NCBI GenBank assembly: GCA_024760905.1
Contig: CM045735.1
Span: forward strand, 13,573,249 to 13,637,248
From: Plotosus lineatus
Lineage: Eukaryota > Chordata > Actinopteri > Siluriformes > Plotosidae
Length of the DNA: 64,000 nt
Direction of reading: 5' to 3'
Shown: positions 23,765-34,807 of the stretch, piece by piece
Layout of the letters: each line of letters begins with the position of its first letter
How positions within the stretch are numbered: position 1 is the first letter of the stretch
Position numbers and translations under genes: made by a program
The notes under the pieces: model-generated
Databases searched by the model: none
Seen by the model: the letters and a program-made list of their open reading frames with translations, nothing else
Told to the model about the DNA's origin: nothing

Positions 23765-24644
23765 ACATTCTTATGGTTGGAGCTGCAGTTCATCAGTTCA
23801 GTAACAACCCGCTGTTTTGTGGTATAGCTTTTAAGTCCTAGATCCACATCTTAGCGCATGTAGCATGTGAAATCTGCTCACATATGTTTTTCATTGGTTC
23901 AGCTCTTGTTTATTAGCCAAACAGAGAGAAGCTGCCACTTGTTAAACCCACATTTACACAGTAAATCTTTCATTTCCAATTTGCAGTGAACTCATCTCTC
24001 CATTCTTAAAACTTTCCTTGTGAATAAACTTCCCCCCCCCCCTCCCCACCACCCCCACATCCCCAGATTCTGATCCATGGTTATCTTTAGCCGCACCGGT
24101 ACCTTTCACCATCTCCACTGTACTGTATATGATTTTGATGAGCTGATGTCTGACTGTGAAGCCGCCTCAAAGATGATTCATATTTTATAAGTGTTATTGC
24201 CCCTCTGAGTTGTTTTACTTAACCTCACCAGATAACCATGTCGGCCTCGCACTTGGCTACACTGTGAAGTAACTGCGTGCAGGTTTATAAGACATCGAAG
24301 GATTTATGCATCTTTCTATGCAGGAGTTCGTAACTTTACGCCTCAGTGTTGACAGTGATGTCAGACCAAGTGTCCTTCAGTGTGCTGTAAATACTTCTCC
24401 GTCTTCTTACCCCAATGTCCTCTAGCCCTTCCTCTTATTATTTAGTGGCCTGTTTTGTCCTACATGACTTAGCATCTGTAGTTAACTCTGCAGGTGATTC
24501 CTATTTATATGCACACCCCTTATCATCTTTTTCCTTTTTTTTTTTTTTTGCCACCACAAGTTTTTTTTTTTTTTGAACACCACAATGTCAGTCCTTCATA
24601 ATTTATTTTTGTGTCCTATTCTCCTGTCTTCTTATTCTCTACAG
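23765..24644. other. Unique stretch upstream of the exon at 24645
   Basis: Intron sequence with a C-rich run at about 24033-24052 and T runs at about 24535-24575. No further exon recognised. Confidence 0.5.
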
Positions 24645-24736
24645 GCTCGGAGTGCAGAAATCCCAGAACTCAGCAGCGAGCCTCTGATCCGCTCCTGCAG
24701 CAGCACTGCCAGCATGAAGGTCAAGAATGTAAAAAA
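24645..24736 (+). CDS. arhgap32: arhgap32 coding exon, linker before the PX domain
   Basis: The acceptor is TTCTCTACAG (ends 24644) and the donor is AAAAAA|GTAAGT (24737). The 92 bases enter in phase 0 and leave two bases of a Lys codon for the next exon. The product begins ARSAEIPEL and contains CSSTASMKVKNVKK, matching the Ser/Thr-rich then Lys-rich linker of ARHGAP32 (GSTASMKVKHVKK in the mammalian protein as I recall it). It joins the previous exon at SAM|AR, as in the mammalian sequence. A P1 MITE starts only 13 nt after the exon, leaving almost no native intron beside the donor. Confidence 0.88.
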
Positions 24737-24751
24737 GTAAGTTTCTTAGTA

Positions 24752-25211
24752 CAGGGAACCCGCGCTGCTTCGCGCGCTTCAATTTATACGTCTTCAGTGC
24801 ATCGAGGTTTTGTTTTCTTTTAAATATTCGTCAAATTTAAAAAAATGAGGAAATTAACAAAGAATAGGGGAAAAAGTTCAGGAAAATGTCGCAAAACAAG
24901 GCCAATTATGCAAAAAAAAACAAACAAAAAAAAACCAACAAACAAAAACAAAAAATAAAATCCCAACTCAAAACTCCCCATGAAATCTACTTACATTTTT
25001 ATGTGAGGGGCATCTGTGTGCACGCATGTGTATGTGTATGTATTTATATTTTATTTACAGCTTAATATAAGCATTAATATAAGCATTTGTAGTATTGAAT
25101 ATGCATTTATTAATATTATATACATACATACATCTACGTATATGTCAGTCAGGGGGGGTCGATCCTACTTCGCAGAATTCGCGGTCGCGGGGGGAAAGTG
25201 AGAGATCCCTG
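24752..25211 (-). mobile_element. P1 MITE copy 3, 13 nt from a splice donor
   Basis: TA at 24750-24751 and 25212-25213. Left terminus CAGGGAACCCGCGCTGCTTC; right end, inverted, CAGGGATCTCTCACTTTCCC. Same orientation as copy 2. The only native intron before it is gtaagtttcttag. Confidence 0.85.
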
Positions 25212-25213
25212 TA

Positions 25214-26067
25214 TATGTGACCTGCGCTAGCATAATACAGATTTTGTAGGAAAGCTGACATGCTGAAATGTTAATATATTTGAAAAGAGAATTGAATATT
25301 CGTTAAAATGAGGTATACTACGTGATTATAGCATGGAAAGTACCTGAATTACATCACTTTGTATGTTGCTAATCAGGAATTGCCACTTTTGAGATAATAG
25401 CAATTACGCTTACAGAACCAGTTTCTGAATGTCCGCATTTCAAACTCTCTAGCATCCATAAACTAAATCAATCCAGCTCTCGACCAATCAGAGCGATCGT
25501 CTTAGTGTCTTCCTAGCAACAGATGAGTTGTAGTCATACCGAGTCATGTCTTTTATGCTTCTCATTGGTTTATAGTTATATGATTCGGGGAATCCTGCTG
25601 GAGTTCTGTAGGTATGTATTCTGGTTCATAGGGAAATACCCTGAACAATCAGTGGGGTTTTTTGTTTTTGTTTTTGTTTTTTTACAACTTGGACATGGAA
25701 CCCTTTCTTGAACAAACATTTTTGCAAAGATAGATTGAGTTTATGGATGATTAAACATGATCACACTGTAGGTATTTTTGGTGTTATCACATTTTCGTTC
25801 AGGTATACGTCCATTTCACGACATCTTCCTCAAAACACATCTTGAATCTCAATCCGTATTATGTTGAAACAGGTCACATATATTTCTGAAACGTTTTCAG
25901 AAAGTAGAAACAAATATATTTCGCCTCATTCCATTGGCTCCATTTGGGATTGGACGATGCGAAATAAAAATGATTATATACAGATTTCATCACCACCTAA
26001 AAGCAGAAATATTTTTGTGGGTTGAGGTTTTTTTTGTTTTTTTTTCCTATTTACAATCTATTAATAT
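25214..26067. other. Unique stretch, nothing recognised
   Basis: AT-rich intron DNA without coding or repeat signal apart from T runs. Confidence 0.5.
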
Positions 26068-26310
26068 GATGGTACAGTGGCAAACTGGTTAGTACGTCCA
26101 CCTCACAGAAAGAAGGTCCTGGGCTCAGCTCCGGGGCTTGGACATTTCTGTTCAAAGTTTGCATGTTCTCCCCATGCTTGTATGGGTTTCCTCCCGGTAC
26201 TTGGGTTTCTTTCCATTATCAGAGACATGCAGATAAGGCGTGGTTATTCCACATGACCTCCGAGCTCTTCTGTGATCCTGATAGAGGACAAGGAGTTTAG
26301 CAAATGAGTG
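26068..26310 (+). mobile_element. SINE A, old copy
   Basis: Head tgatggtacagtggcaaactgg, aagaaggtcctgggctcag, core (gtttgcatgttctccccatg, gggtttcctcccggtac), shortened 3' part. Confidence 0.65.
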
Positions 26311-26715
26311 AAAAATGCATTAATAATTTGTTGATGTTTTAAAGTGTTAAGCCATATTTTATTTAAAAAAAAAATCAGTTGATAGAAATACTCTGAAAAT
26401 AATTTACATTTATTGGTTGACTGTTTTTTAGTAGAATGGTGAAAGTTTTGAGAAACAAATATGTTTTAGAAGACATTAGGATATACAGGGATTGCTCACT
26501 TTTTGCGGTTAATGGAGTCCGATACCCGCCCCCCTCCCTTCCCCGCGCGCGACCGCCGATTTACGCGAAGTAGGATCGACCCCTCCCCTGACTGACGTAT
26601 ATGTACATGTATATGTGTATATAATATCAATCAATACAAATTCAACACCATAAATGTTTATAATAACAATTGAAGATTCAACAATAATGAATAAGATGTA
26701 AACAAAATATAAATA

Positions 26716-27504
26716 CAGTAAAACCTCGGCTGACGAACGCTTAAGCTCACGAACTTTTCGCCTCAAGAACATTAAATTTGCGAGCATATAGTCTCTGCTG
26801 ACGAACTAGTTTTCGGCGGACGAATCAAACCACGCGGTCGAACAGCGCCACGGTGGCGGCCACGAGAAGCTGACGCACGCTCATGGCGTCACAGTTCGTC
26901 ACCCCCTTTCTTTGAGTGCGGAAGTGGTTTGTGTTTGATAGACATTTTGGACCATATTGAGTGTACTTTTGCTATTATGGGACCGAAAAAGACCCCACCA
27001 CAGGCGGAGATCATTGAAAAACACGAACGAGGTGTGCGTTTGTGTGATTCAGCGTCCCAGTACCAGTACGCTAAGTCTACCATTGCTCCCATCCTTAAGA
27101 ACAAGGAAGATATTAAGGGTGCGTGTGTGGCTAAGGGTGTTTCCAAACAGTAGGCGTTTCCAAACACTCCTTCCAAACAGTAAGTCCCTCCCTCCCTCCT
27201 CCTCCCACTCCATTCCATCAAGCCATCAACTACCATCACAAAGGTAAATAAAACCACTTTATTATACAGTACAGTTTATTTCTTTAATTACAATACAATA
27301 GCACATTTATTATACATAAAATAAGGTATACTTTTGTGTAGTTTTAAGGCTTATTTAGTAGAAAATTATGTTTTATGGGGACCTGGGAACGGATTATTGT
27401 CATTTTAATGGTTTCTTATGGGAAATAAATGTTCGTAAGACGAACTTTTCGCCTTACACACACTTTCTGGGAACCAATTATGTTCGTGAGCTGAGGTATC
27501 ACTG
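26716..27504 (+). mobile_element. Deleted Tigger-like element, 789 bp, in P1 copy 4
   Basis: TA target duplicated (26714-26715, 27505-27506). Termini CAGTAAAACCTCGGCTGACG and, inverted, CAGTGATACCTCAGCTCACG. Sub-terminal GACGAAC/GTTCGT motifs recur at both ends. It encodes a transposase N-terminus only. Internal deletion of an autonomous Tigger is the likely origin. Confidence 0.85.
26977..27153 (+). pseudogene. Tigger transposase N-terminal DNA-binding fragment
   Basis: An open frame starting MGPKKTPPQAEIIEKHERGV and including KSTIAPILKNKEDIKGACVA and KGVSKQ before a stop. It matches the CENP-B/psq-type helix-turn-helix of Tigger/pogo transposases (IIKKHE.G.RV..IA..Y...KSTI..ILKNKE.IK), the part that binds the terminal repeats. 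The DDE domain is missing. An upstream in-frame ATG at 26929 is possible, but MGPKK is the family start. It could in principle make a 58-residue DNA-binding peptide; there is no evidence that it does. Confidence 0.8.
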
Positions 27505-27768
27505 TACACACACATACAGACGCGCACACACTCAGATGCACTTCATGTAAAAATGTAAGTACAGTAGTTTTGTTGGGGGGGTTTGGGTTGGGATTTTTTT
27601 TTGTGGGGGGGGTCTGCATAATTGGTTTTGTTTTGCAGCATTTTCCTTAACATTTCCCTATTTCTCCTTACTTTCCTTATTTTTTATTTTTTGCTGAATA
27701 TTTTTGAAAAACCCGTGATGCACTGACGCTGTAGAAACTGAAGCACGAAGTAGCGAGGGATCACTGTA

Positions 27769-29770
27769 GTTCCTACCAGAGTCAACAGCCAATAAGCAGC
27801 TCAATACATATCAACCAGTCAGCTGGGCTAAACCCCTGCAATTGCCTGCTCATTTATGAAGGAATGGCAGTATTTATACTGATCAAATAAATTGTCATGT
27901 AGTATTAGCAATATCTGTTTAAATATCAACTGGTCCTATACTGCACATATTCCCCAGACATTTTTGCTTCATATAGTGGTTCTGCCTGTGAAACAGCACT
28001 ATAGACACCCCGTGTCTATGTTTCTTTATTGTTCTGTTATTATATCCAGAGTTCATGCTATATTCTTGAACTGAAGCCTTTGCTACAGTCTAGGAATATC
28101 GTGTAGAAATGTGCATGGAGTTAACTCTGAAATGTGGTGCTCCCACTCCATTATTTATAAAAACATCTTTGTGTAGATAAGGTCATGCTGTACATGTACA
28201 ACCCATGTTCTTTATATATCCCAGGCAGAGTGAAATTAAACCCACATGCACCGTGTTTTGCCTCCAGACAAATATTTTTTCGGACTTGTTTAGGGAGTGG
28301 AGGAATGTTATAACGCAGTAATATAAATCAGTTCAGAGAAATGGAAGAACTCAAAATTAAAATTAATAGTGTGACATCAGAGTTGGTCTGCAAATGCATG
28401 TACCAAAGTGCAAGAACTTCATTTCAGCATCAGTGTCGTAGCAAAATACTACACGGAGACATAAGCAATTGAGCCAAGATTTTTAGGGTTTGTTTTTTTT
28501 TTTTTTTTTCTTCTTCTATTTTTAAAGTGTAAGATGCTCATGCTCCGTTCACAGTATCTTCTGAAACTCAAAGTTTGAAAAACGTACTTTTTACCCTGAA
28601 AATTAAGGTCATATTGTGTAGCTTTCTTCTTCGTTTTTTGGAAGCATTTTGTTGCATTTTTTGAGGAATTCAGAGAAATTGACCCTGGCAACCCGTGACT
28701 TTTTGTTTGCCATTTTGACTCAGGCATTATTCACTCAGGATAATTATAAATTCTTGAATAATCCGAATTATGATCTCAAGAATTATTTGGTTGGAGATTT
28801 GTTTAAACTGTCCAAGACTGAATAACTCTCCATATCATACAAAATCTGAATTCTCTAATTGGTTTATTCTTTTTTATTAATTATTTAATTTTAATAATTT
28901 AAACTCATCAATTATTTTTTTTATTATTAATTCAAAATATTTGCAAAGTAATCACGCTTGTTGGCATTAGTGGGCTCTCCTTGGTTAGCATGTGCGCTGC
29001 AAGCCCAGTTTATGATTGATTTCTCACCAAATATGGAAAAACTATAGAATTAATGCACTTCGATTTTTTTTCGCCACTAAACCCAACGTTATTTGTTATT
29101 TATTTACAAGAGCATTGCTCCAGGCTTCTTATTCTACAATCTGACGGCGTGGACGCTGCGAGGGTAATTACTGCCCACCTCAAGATGTCACGCTAACAAG
29201 CTCACTGTTCTCATATTTAACTTTGATTTGTGTTGGAAATGTAAAACTACTTCTGTGATCAGCTTGTTTTTCTCATTTTGGCCCCAAAAGAAAAAAAGAT
29301 TCTTTTTCTCTGGAAAAGCATAACAAATAAGATAGAGAATATATTATATTAACAGGACTGTTGGGTGGAGGAATTTTGTGCGTCTCAGTATTTATACTAT
29401 CAGCATAAATACCGAGAACATTAAAAAAAAAAAAGTTTTGACATCTTAGGGCTACATGGCTTTTCTGTAAATTGTACTAGCGAACAACAATGGTGCCCAG
29501 GCGGAGCCGTCTACCATGGGATGTATTCTTACATCTTATTTCTATGAGGCGTGCAATAATCATTCAACTACTCCTATGTCAATAATGGAATAAATCAACT
29601 TGTGAAAAAATAGCAAGAAGTAGCTGATGACATTCGACCAATCTAAAGAAATTAATTTTGAATTAATAATATTTTTTGTTATTCTGAGATAGCAAACCAA
29701 TCAGACCGTGTCATTCTCACGTAGTATGTCCCAATGTCCATTGCCATGAAACCGTTGACTGTATGATATA
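27769..29770. other. Unique stretch, nothing firmly recognised
   Basis: AT-rich intron DNA. A small scrap around 28975-29040 (ccttggttagcatgtgcgctgcaag) recalls a SINE head. No exon found. Confidence 0.5.
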
Positions 29771-30255
29771 CAAGGGATCCTTCGCTACGTCGTGCTTCAA
29801 TTCATGCGGCTTCAATGCATCACGGATTTTTGTTGTTGTTGTTTTTTTTTTTTTTTTTTTTTTTTTAAGAAACATTCATCGAATTAAAAAATAAGGAAAT
29901 TAAGGAAGAATAGGGGAAAATTTACCCAAACCCCCCATCAAAACGACTTACATTTTTATGTGAGGTGCGCATCTGATTGTGTGCATGCGCCTCTGTGTGC
30001 ACGCGTACACACTCACATGCGCACCTCACATAAAAATTATATGTGTGTATTTATATTTTATTTACATTTTATGCATTATTTTTGAATGTTTAATTGTTAT
30101 TATAAGCATTTATAGTGTTGAATATGTATTTATTGTTATTATATACACATACATGTACATATACGTCACTCAGGGGGGTCGATCCTACTTCGCATAATTC
30201 GACAGCCGCAGGGGGATCTCGGTCCCAATTAACCGTGGAAAGTGAGGGATCCCTG
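29771..30255 (-). mobile_element. P1 MITE copy 5, with internal long palindrome
   Basis: Left terminus CAAGGGATCCTTCGCTACGT after TA; right end GAGGGATCCCTG followed by a mutated AA. Same orientation as copies 2 and 3. It contains a 21-bp perfect inverted repeat (29953-29973 and 30017-30037) not seen in the other copies. Confidence 0.85.
29953..30037. repeat. 21-bp-arm perfect inverted repeat
   Basis: Arms at 29953-29973 and 30017-30037 are exact reverse complements (TTTTTATGTGAGGTGCGCA inside the left arm), with a 43-base loop of alternating purine/pyrimidine (gtgtgcatgcgc, gcacgcgtacac). A cruciform or hairpin could form. Confidence 0.9.
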
Positions 30256-30474
30256 AATACTTAGTGAGAATAGTACTGATGAGATTTTAATACTGTCTTA
30301 ATCTACCCTGGCAGTATTTTTAATAGATTTTATATATTTACTCTTTGCAAACATGGTGTGGGGTCATATCAAGAAGCGTATAATACTTTCGAATACACCT
30401 TTAAAGATTCTTTCTAACTGAATCTACACTCAGGAAAACTTTTCATTCTGTTTTTTTTTCTGTATTTCTTGCAG

Positions 30475-30559
30475 ACTGTCATTCACCAAAGGACATTTCC
30501 CAAAATTAGCCGAATGTGCACATTTCCACTATGAAAACGTTGACTTTGGGAGCATCCAG
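30475..30559 (+). CDS. arhgap32: arhgap32 coding exon, start of the PX domain
   Basis: The acceptor is a T-rich tract ending TTTCTTGCAG (30474) and the donor is CAG|GTAAGA (30560). The first base completes the Lys codon from the preceding exon; 28 further codons end in phase 0. The reading LSFTKGHFPKLAECAHFHYE, then NVDFGSIQ, is nearly identical to the ARHGAP32 segment opening the PX (phosphoinositide-binding) domain. PX is specific to the long PX-RICS isoform, where it supports membrane and ER/Golgi association (family knowledge). A 28.4-kb intron follows, the longest in the window. Confidence 0.92.
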
Positions 30560-31419
30560 GTAAGATTTTCAGTTTGTCGCTCCAGACGCACAGTGCCTCC
30601 GCCCCCGAGTTTGGCATATGCTTTTATACTGTGTAGTGTGCATTGAAGGGTTGGGTTTTGATGTACGAGTGAATGGAGCATTAGTGTGTTCCTTACAGAG
30701 ACAGCTGGCTACCAGTGAAGTGGAAAGCAGTGACAGATATAATTAACATGCCTCACAAACGAGCAATAAAGCTCTGCTCCAGCTGCTCCTTCTTCCTTTT
30801 TTGTGCACTGGTGGATATCTGGGCTCTCAGTGAGGAGTTGTTGTGTTGTGTGTGCTCATGAATGGAGAAGAGTAAATGTTTTATGTGCATATTGTATTCT
30901 AACCTGATTTGAAAAATCGAGTTCATGTGCTTGATTTGATTTAGCGTTTTATTTTCTCCGATCAGGAGGGGTGTAGTGTTACCTTTTTACTTCACCCAGG
31001 AATAGTCGCCTGTACAAGCTCACAGTCCTTCAGGAGGCACGTGAATAAAAGAACTCTTCACTTGCAGTGTTGCACAGTTCCTGTTCCTAAATCCAGCTCA
31101 TTTTACACTTCTTTTATTCAGTCTATGGTATGACGTACAGAAAACGAGTTAAAGGATTTGGTCACTTGTGAATGGAGTCTTGTTGCATGGAGACAGAAGC
31201 GTGGTGAGATGGAGGACTCTGTGGGCTCTTGTGTTAAGGATTAGAGCCGATAATGAAGTACACACCAGAAGAGATAATAGACGGTGAAGCTCTGGGTAGG
31301 AACAAAAGCACAGGCTTTCTGCTTAGGAAACTAATCCTGAACAAAGAAGCCCAGATCAACTGGTCTGGACACCCAAACACGTAGGTTTTAATGTGCCTTT
31401 ACTTGTATCTTTCAGCATG
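30560..31419. other. Unique intron sequence after the 30475 exon
   Basis: No repeats or further exon recognised. Confidence 0.5.
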
Positions 31420-31735
31420 ATGACTCCTTGGTTAGCACTTGCGCCGCAACAGCCGTAAGCTTCAGGCTTTGAATCTTGGCCCGAGGGCATTTCCGGCTTG
31501 TTTTCTTCATGCTTGCATGGGTTTCTTCTGGGAACTCAGGTTTCCTCCAACAGTTCAAGTACATGCATATTACATATCCGGTGTGAGTTTGAGTGTGAAT
31601 GGGTTATTAGTCCTCCATTAGACTGGCAGTTGATCAGGGTGTACCCCCACCTCTCTTTCCAAGTCTGCTGGGATTGGCCCAAGTTTCTCTCATGACCCTG
31701 ATGGATAACTTCTATTGACGATGGCTGGAAATGAA
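31420..31735 (+). mobile_element. SINE A-like, very degraded
   Basis: Retains catgcttgcatgggtttctt, caggtttcctccaacagt and tgtgagtttgagtgtgaatggg in the right order; head and tail are barely recognisable. Confidence 0.5.
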
Positions 31736-32109
31736 TGCACATAAATTCAAAAACCCCTCGGGTTTGCTTGATACCCAATCTTTTTGGTGTTATCTGTTCA
31801 CAGTAAAAGTGAGGAGTTGCTGAGGCATATGAGCTATGATTTTTTTTTTTTTTTTAATGTAGCCTGAATGGAAATCTTGAGACTAGTTTTATGGCTCACT
31901 AGAACTCATACATCTACCAGATCTGTTTTTTTTTTTTACCCAGCAAAAAGGTATGGGAGTATCGAGGCTAAAAATTGTTTCCTCCAATACACAAACCTCC
32001 ACTCATGGAATATTAGGGCAGCTGGATGTGCTTCTAGGAACGCAGTAACTTTCCTTTTTCATTTTTGTACACAGATGTGCACAATGCCGGTTTCTAGATA
32101 AAACTCTAG

Positions 32110-32355
32110 GTACCACTCATCCATTCATTTTCTGAACTACTTAATCTTAATTAGGGTCACTTGGAGGCTGGCGCTCATCTCAGCCGACTTCGGGCGAAGG
32201 CAGAGTACAACCTGGGAAGTTCTACAGGCTATCGCAGGGCAGAAACGCACCTGAGAGACATGGCCGGCCTTTGATAACCCAGTTAGCTGCAGTGGAGGGG
32301 GTGTGGCAGCAGGGAGAACTGGTTGATAGACCCTGGGATCGGTAATCTGGCCCAC
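32110..32355 (-). mobile_element. SINE B with internal deletion
   Basis: Shared tail (ccattcattttctgaac) and body (gagacatggccggcctttg) with the middle missing between cgcagggcagaaacg and gagagacatgg. A diverged head follows. Confidence 0.75.
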
Positions 32356-34479
32356 TGAGGATCTAATTAAAGCAATTCTTTTAAAATCAACAAATGATGT
32401 GTTTCTGGTGCTGAAGGTGACTCTATGTAAGGAAAATGTAGCTTAGCATTCCAGCTTGAATGTTTGTTTGAAGTTTGTAAAATGTTGAAGTAGAACATCA
32501 TGAGCTTGCCACGTGAAGCAAGTTCTATGCGCAGTATTGTGTGTGCTCCTCCAGTAGAGGGCAGTAGTTGATTGCTCTTATTGGTGGGCAGTAAAACGAG
32601 CAAGGCATCACACTGGCAGAGCATGATGTAAATCCATCTCTTTGCTGCTTGGTGATCAGCTCATAATTGTGGTTTGTTCACAAAACACCCTCCAAATTCA
32701 CGTCGGGTGTAAATGAGGTCCAAAACAAATGAGTTCTTTGGCATCATGCACTGTTAGCATGGGTCTCAGATTGCTGCTCTGTACTTCTGCTCACACACTG
32801 CATGTCGTCCTTCCAGAGTGGTTTATGAATGGTTTGTAATTACAGGCTTGAGCCAGGCTTTATTGTGTTGCTTTCGGCTGAGATGCAGCCAGAGGTGTTC
32901 ACACTGTGCCCAAGACATTTAACCGTGTGTACTGTAGAAATTCAATCAATTAGTTATCCAAGAGCGGTCTTAGAGCTTATTTAAAAGCTAAAAGCACCGA
33001 GCTTTTACTCGAATTAATCTTCAACTTCACAAATGCTAAATCAGTGGATGCGTTCATAGCTGTGTTGACCAGACAGTGTACTATGCAGGAATACTTTATA
33101 CTTTTATCGATCTCTAAAACAACATTCTACCCCAAATCCCATCTGAAAAGCACCAAGCGGAAAGCAATTCTGACTCTGCAGTCTCGGATTAGGATTGAAT
33201 TTCAGCTTGTCTTAAAAAAAAAAAAAAAAAAAAAAGACTACAGACTGTGTGGTGTGTGTACTCACTGTGGAGCTTGCTTTGCATTTTACATCTCAATGGA
33301 CAATAGATGTTGGGGATTTTATTGTCTCTGGCATTGCAATCACACACAATAAAAGACTTGTGTTGCAGATCCTTCCGGAGCCGTCACTAGAAGCATGCGG
33401 CATGGTACCTGGCACGGCACAAAAACTTCAGTCAGTCAAAGACTAAAGTGCTGCTCCGATTTAGTTCCTGCCAAGCCTGAAATTGCCAACTGCACAAAAT
33501 AGACAAGCTGTAGCAGGGTGTGTGTTTCCCTCCCTTAGACTGTGTGTTCTAAACCCTGATTCACTGCTAAACCAAAGGAAATAGTTTCCATGGATTCCCC
33601 AACTGGCGTGTGGAGTGAGTAAGAGAGTGAGTGAGTGAGCTGTGAGGTTTTGGTGTTTTGTTTTGTTTTTTTTTACAGTGGTTAATGACTGTGCTGTTCC
33701 TGAGTCACATGTTGTTCCTGCCCCCTGTTTCACTCTGATCTCAAATGACACTCTAGCTCAACCACTCTTTCCCTAGATACACACCTCCTGAATACACGAT
33801 TTACTCCACAACCTCAGGGTCAGGACCCCAGTAACCCCTGAATAGACCTTACTATATCTGAACTTCGACACACCTTCAGCATAATAATAAAGTCCTCTGT
33901 TCTATGAGGCATATGCTTTAAAATTCGCCTTCTGAGACAAACATGAATTAGTTACTATCGCTCCTTTGTATTGAATTTGAGTTGAGTTGAGTTGAATTTT
34001 AAGAAAGCCTAATAGTATAAAATTAAACCAAATTCGTTTTTGTCTTGATATGAAATCAGATTTGTGTCACTTGTGTCCCAAATTGAATAAATGCCTGATT
34101 CATGACCGCTGCAAGATGAATGAAAGTGGTCAGGTCAGAATTCTGTGTATTATGTCAGTATAAACGCACTGAATGCTGTAGCACCACCAGCAATTTTTGT
34201 CCTTCTTGAAAAGACATGAGTGAAGGAGAGCTACACAGTACATAGAAGGATAAAGAAATGAGAAATTTTCTGGATGTTTAGGGAAGTTATTCAATTCATG
34301 CTAAAATCCTGTACAATATAAAAGAAATGCAATCATAGAGTGCAGACCTCCACCAAGGTAGTGCAATCTCTTCTTTATATGGGGTAAATGTGGCACATGT
34401 GACCTGGTCTGCAATTATTTCTGAGCTCCAGATTTTTTTTTCCTCACGCATTCTGGGTGATTTCTGTCTCTTTGTCCTA
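32356..34479. other. Unique stretch, nothing recognised
   Basis: Intron DNA with an A run at 33213-33234 and a short (TTGAG)n at about 33970-33995 that may be the tail of a lost retroposon. No exon seen. Confidence 0.5.
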
Positions 34480-34488
34480 TCACATAGT

Positions 34489-34798
34489 CCATTCATTCAT
34501 TTTCTGAACTGCTTGATCCTAATTAGGGTCGCGGTGAAGCTGGCGACCATCTCAGCCGACTCCGGGCAAGGGCAGGGTACACCCTGGACAGTTTGCCAGG
34601 CCATTGCTGGGCGGAAACATGCTGACAGCTATGCAGCCTACTCTTGACGAAGGTCAGCAATGGTTCTTTTACATGCCTCACACCGTAGACATTGAGACGC
34701 ATGGCCAGCCTTTGATAACCCAAGTTAGCTGCACTGGGAGGACAATGGCAACCCATAAAGGGGTTTGAACCCATAACCTTAACATCAGAAAACTCCTG
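34489..34798 (-). mobile_element. SINE B, near full length with 9-bp target duplication
   Basis: Tail, body and degraded head on the minus strand. TCACATAGT at 34480-34488 and 34799-34807. Confidence 0.85.
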
Positions 34799-34807
34799 TC
34801 ACATAGT

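Larger units (their letters stand above)
20161..24644 (+). other. arhgap32: arhgap32 intron, 4,484 bp
   Basis: Lies between two phase-compatible exons. It holds a CA-rich tract at its 5' end, a palindromic element (21030-21232), a P3 MITE copy, three SINEs and unique AT-rich sequence. T runs at about 24535-24575 lie upstream of the 3' splice site. No other coding signal was found. Confidence 0.85.
26486..27766 (+). mobile_element. P1 MITE copy 4, host of a Tigger insertion
   Basis: TA at 26484-26485 and 27767-27768. Termini CAGGGATTGCTCAC and, inverted, CAGTGATCCCTCGCTACTTC. P1 sequence is interrupted at AAATATAAATA (26715) and resumes as CACACACATACAGAC after 27506, with a 789-bp Tigger-like element in between. 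Confidence 0.85.
24737..30474 (+). other. arhgap32: arhgap32 intron, 5,738 bp
   Basis: Contains three P1 MITE copies (one beside the donor, one hosting a Tigger element, one with an internal palindrome) and one SINE A. The remaining sequence is unique and AT-rich with no recognisable gene. Confidence 0.85.
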
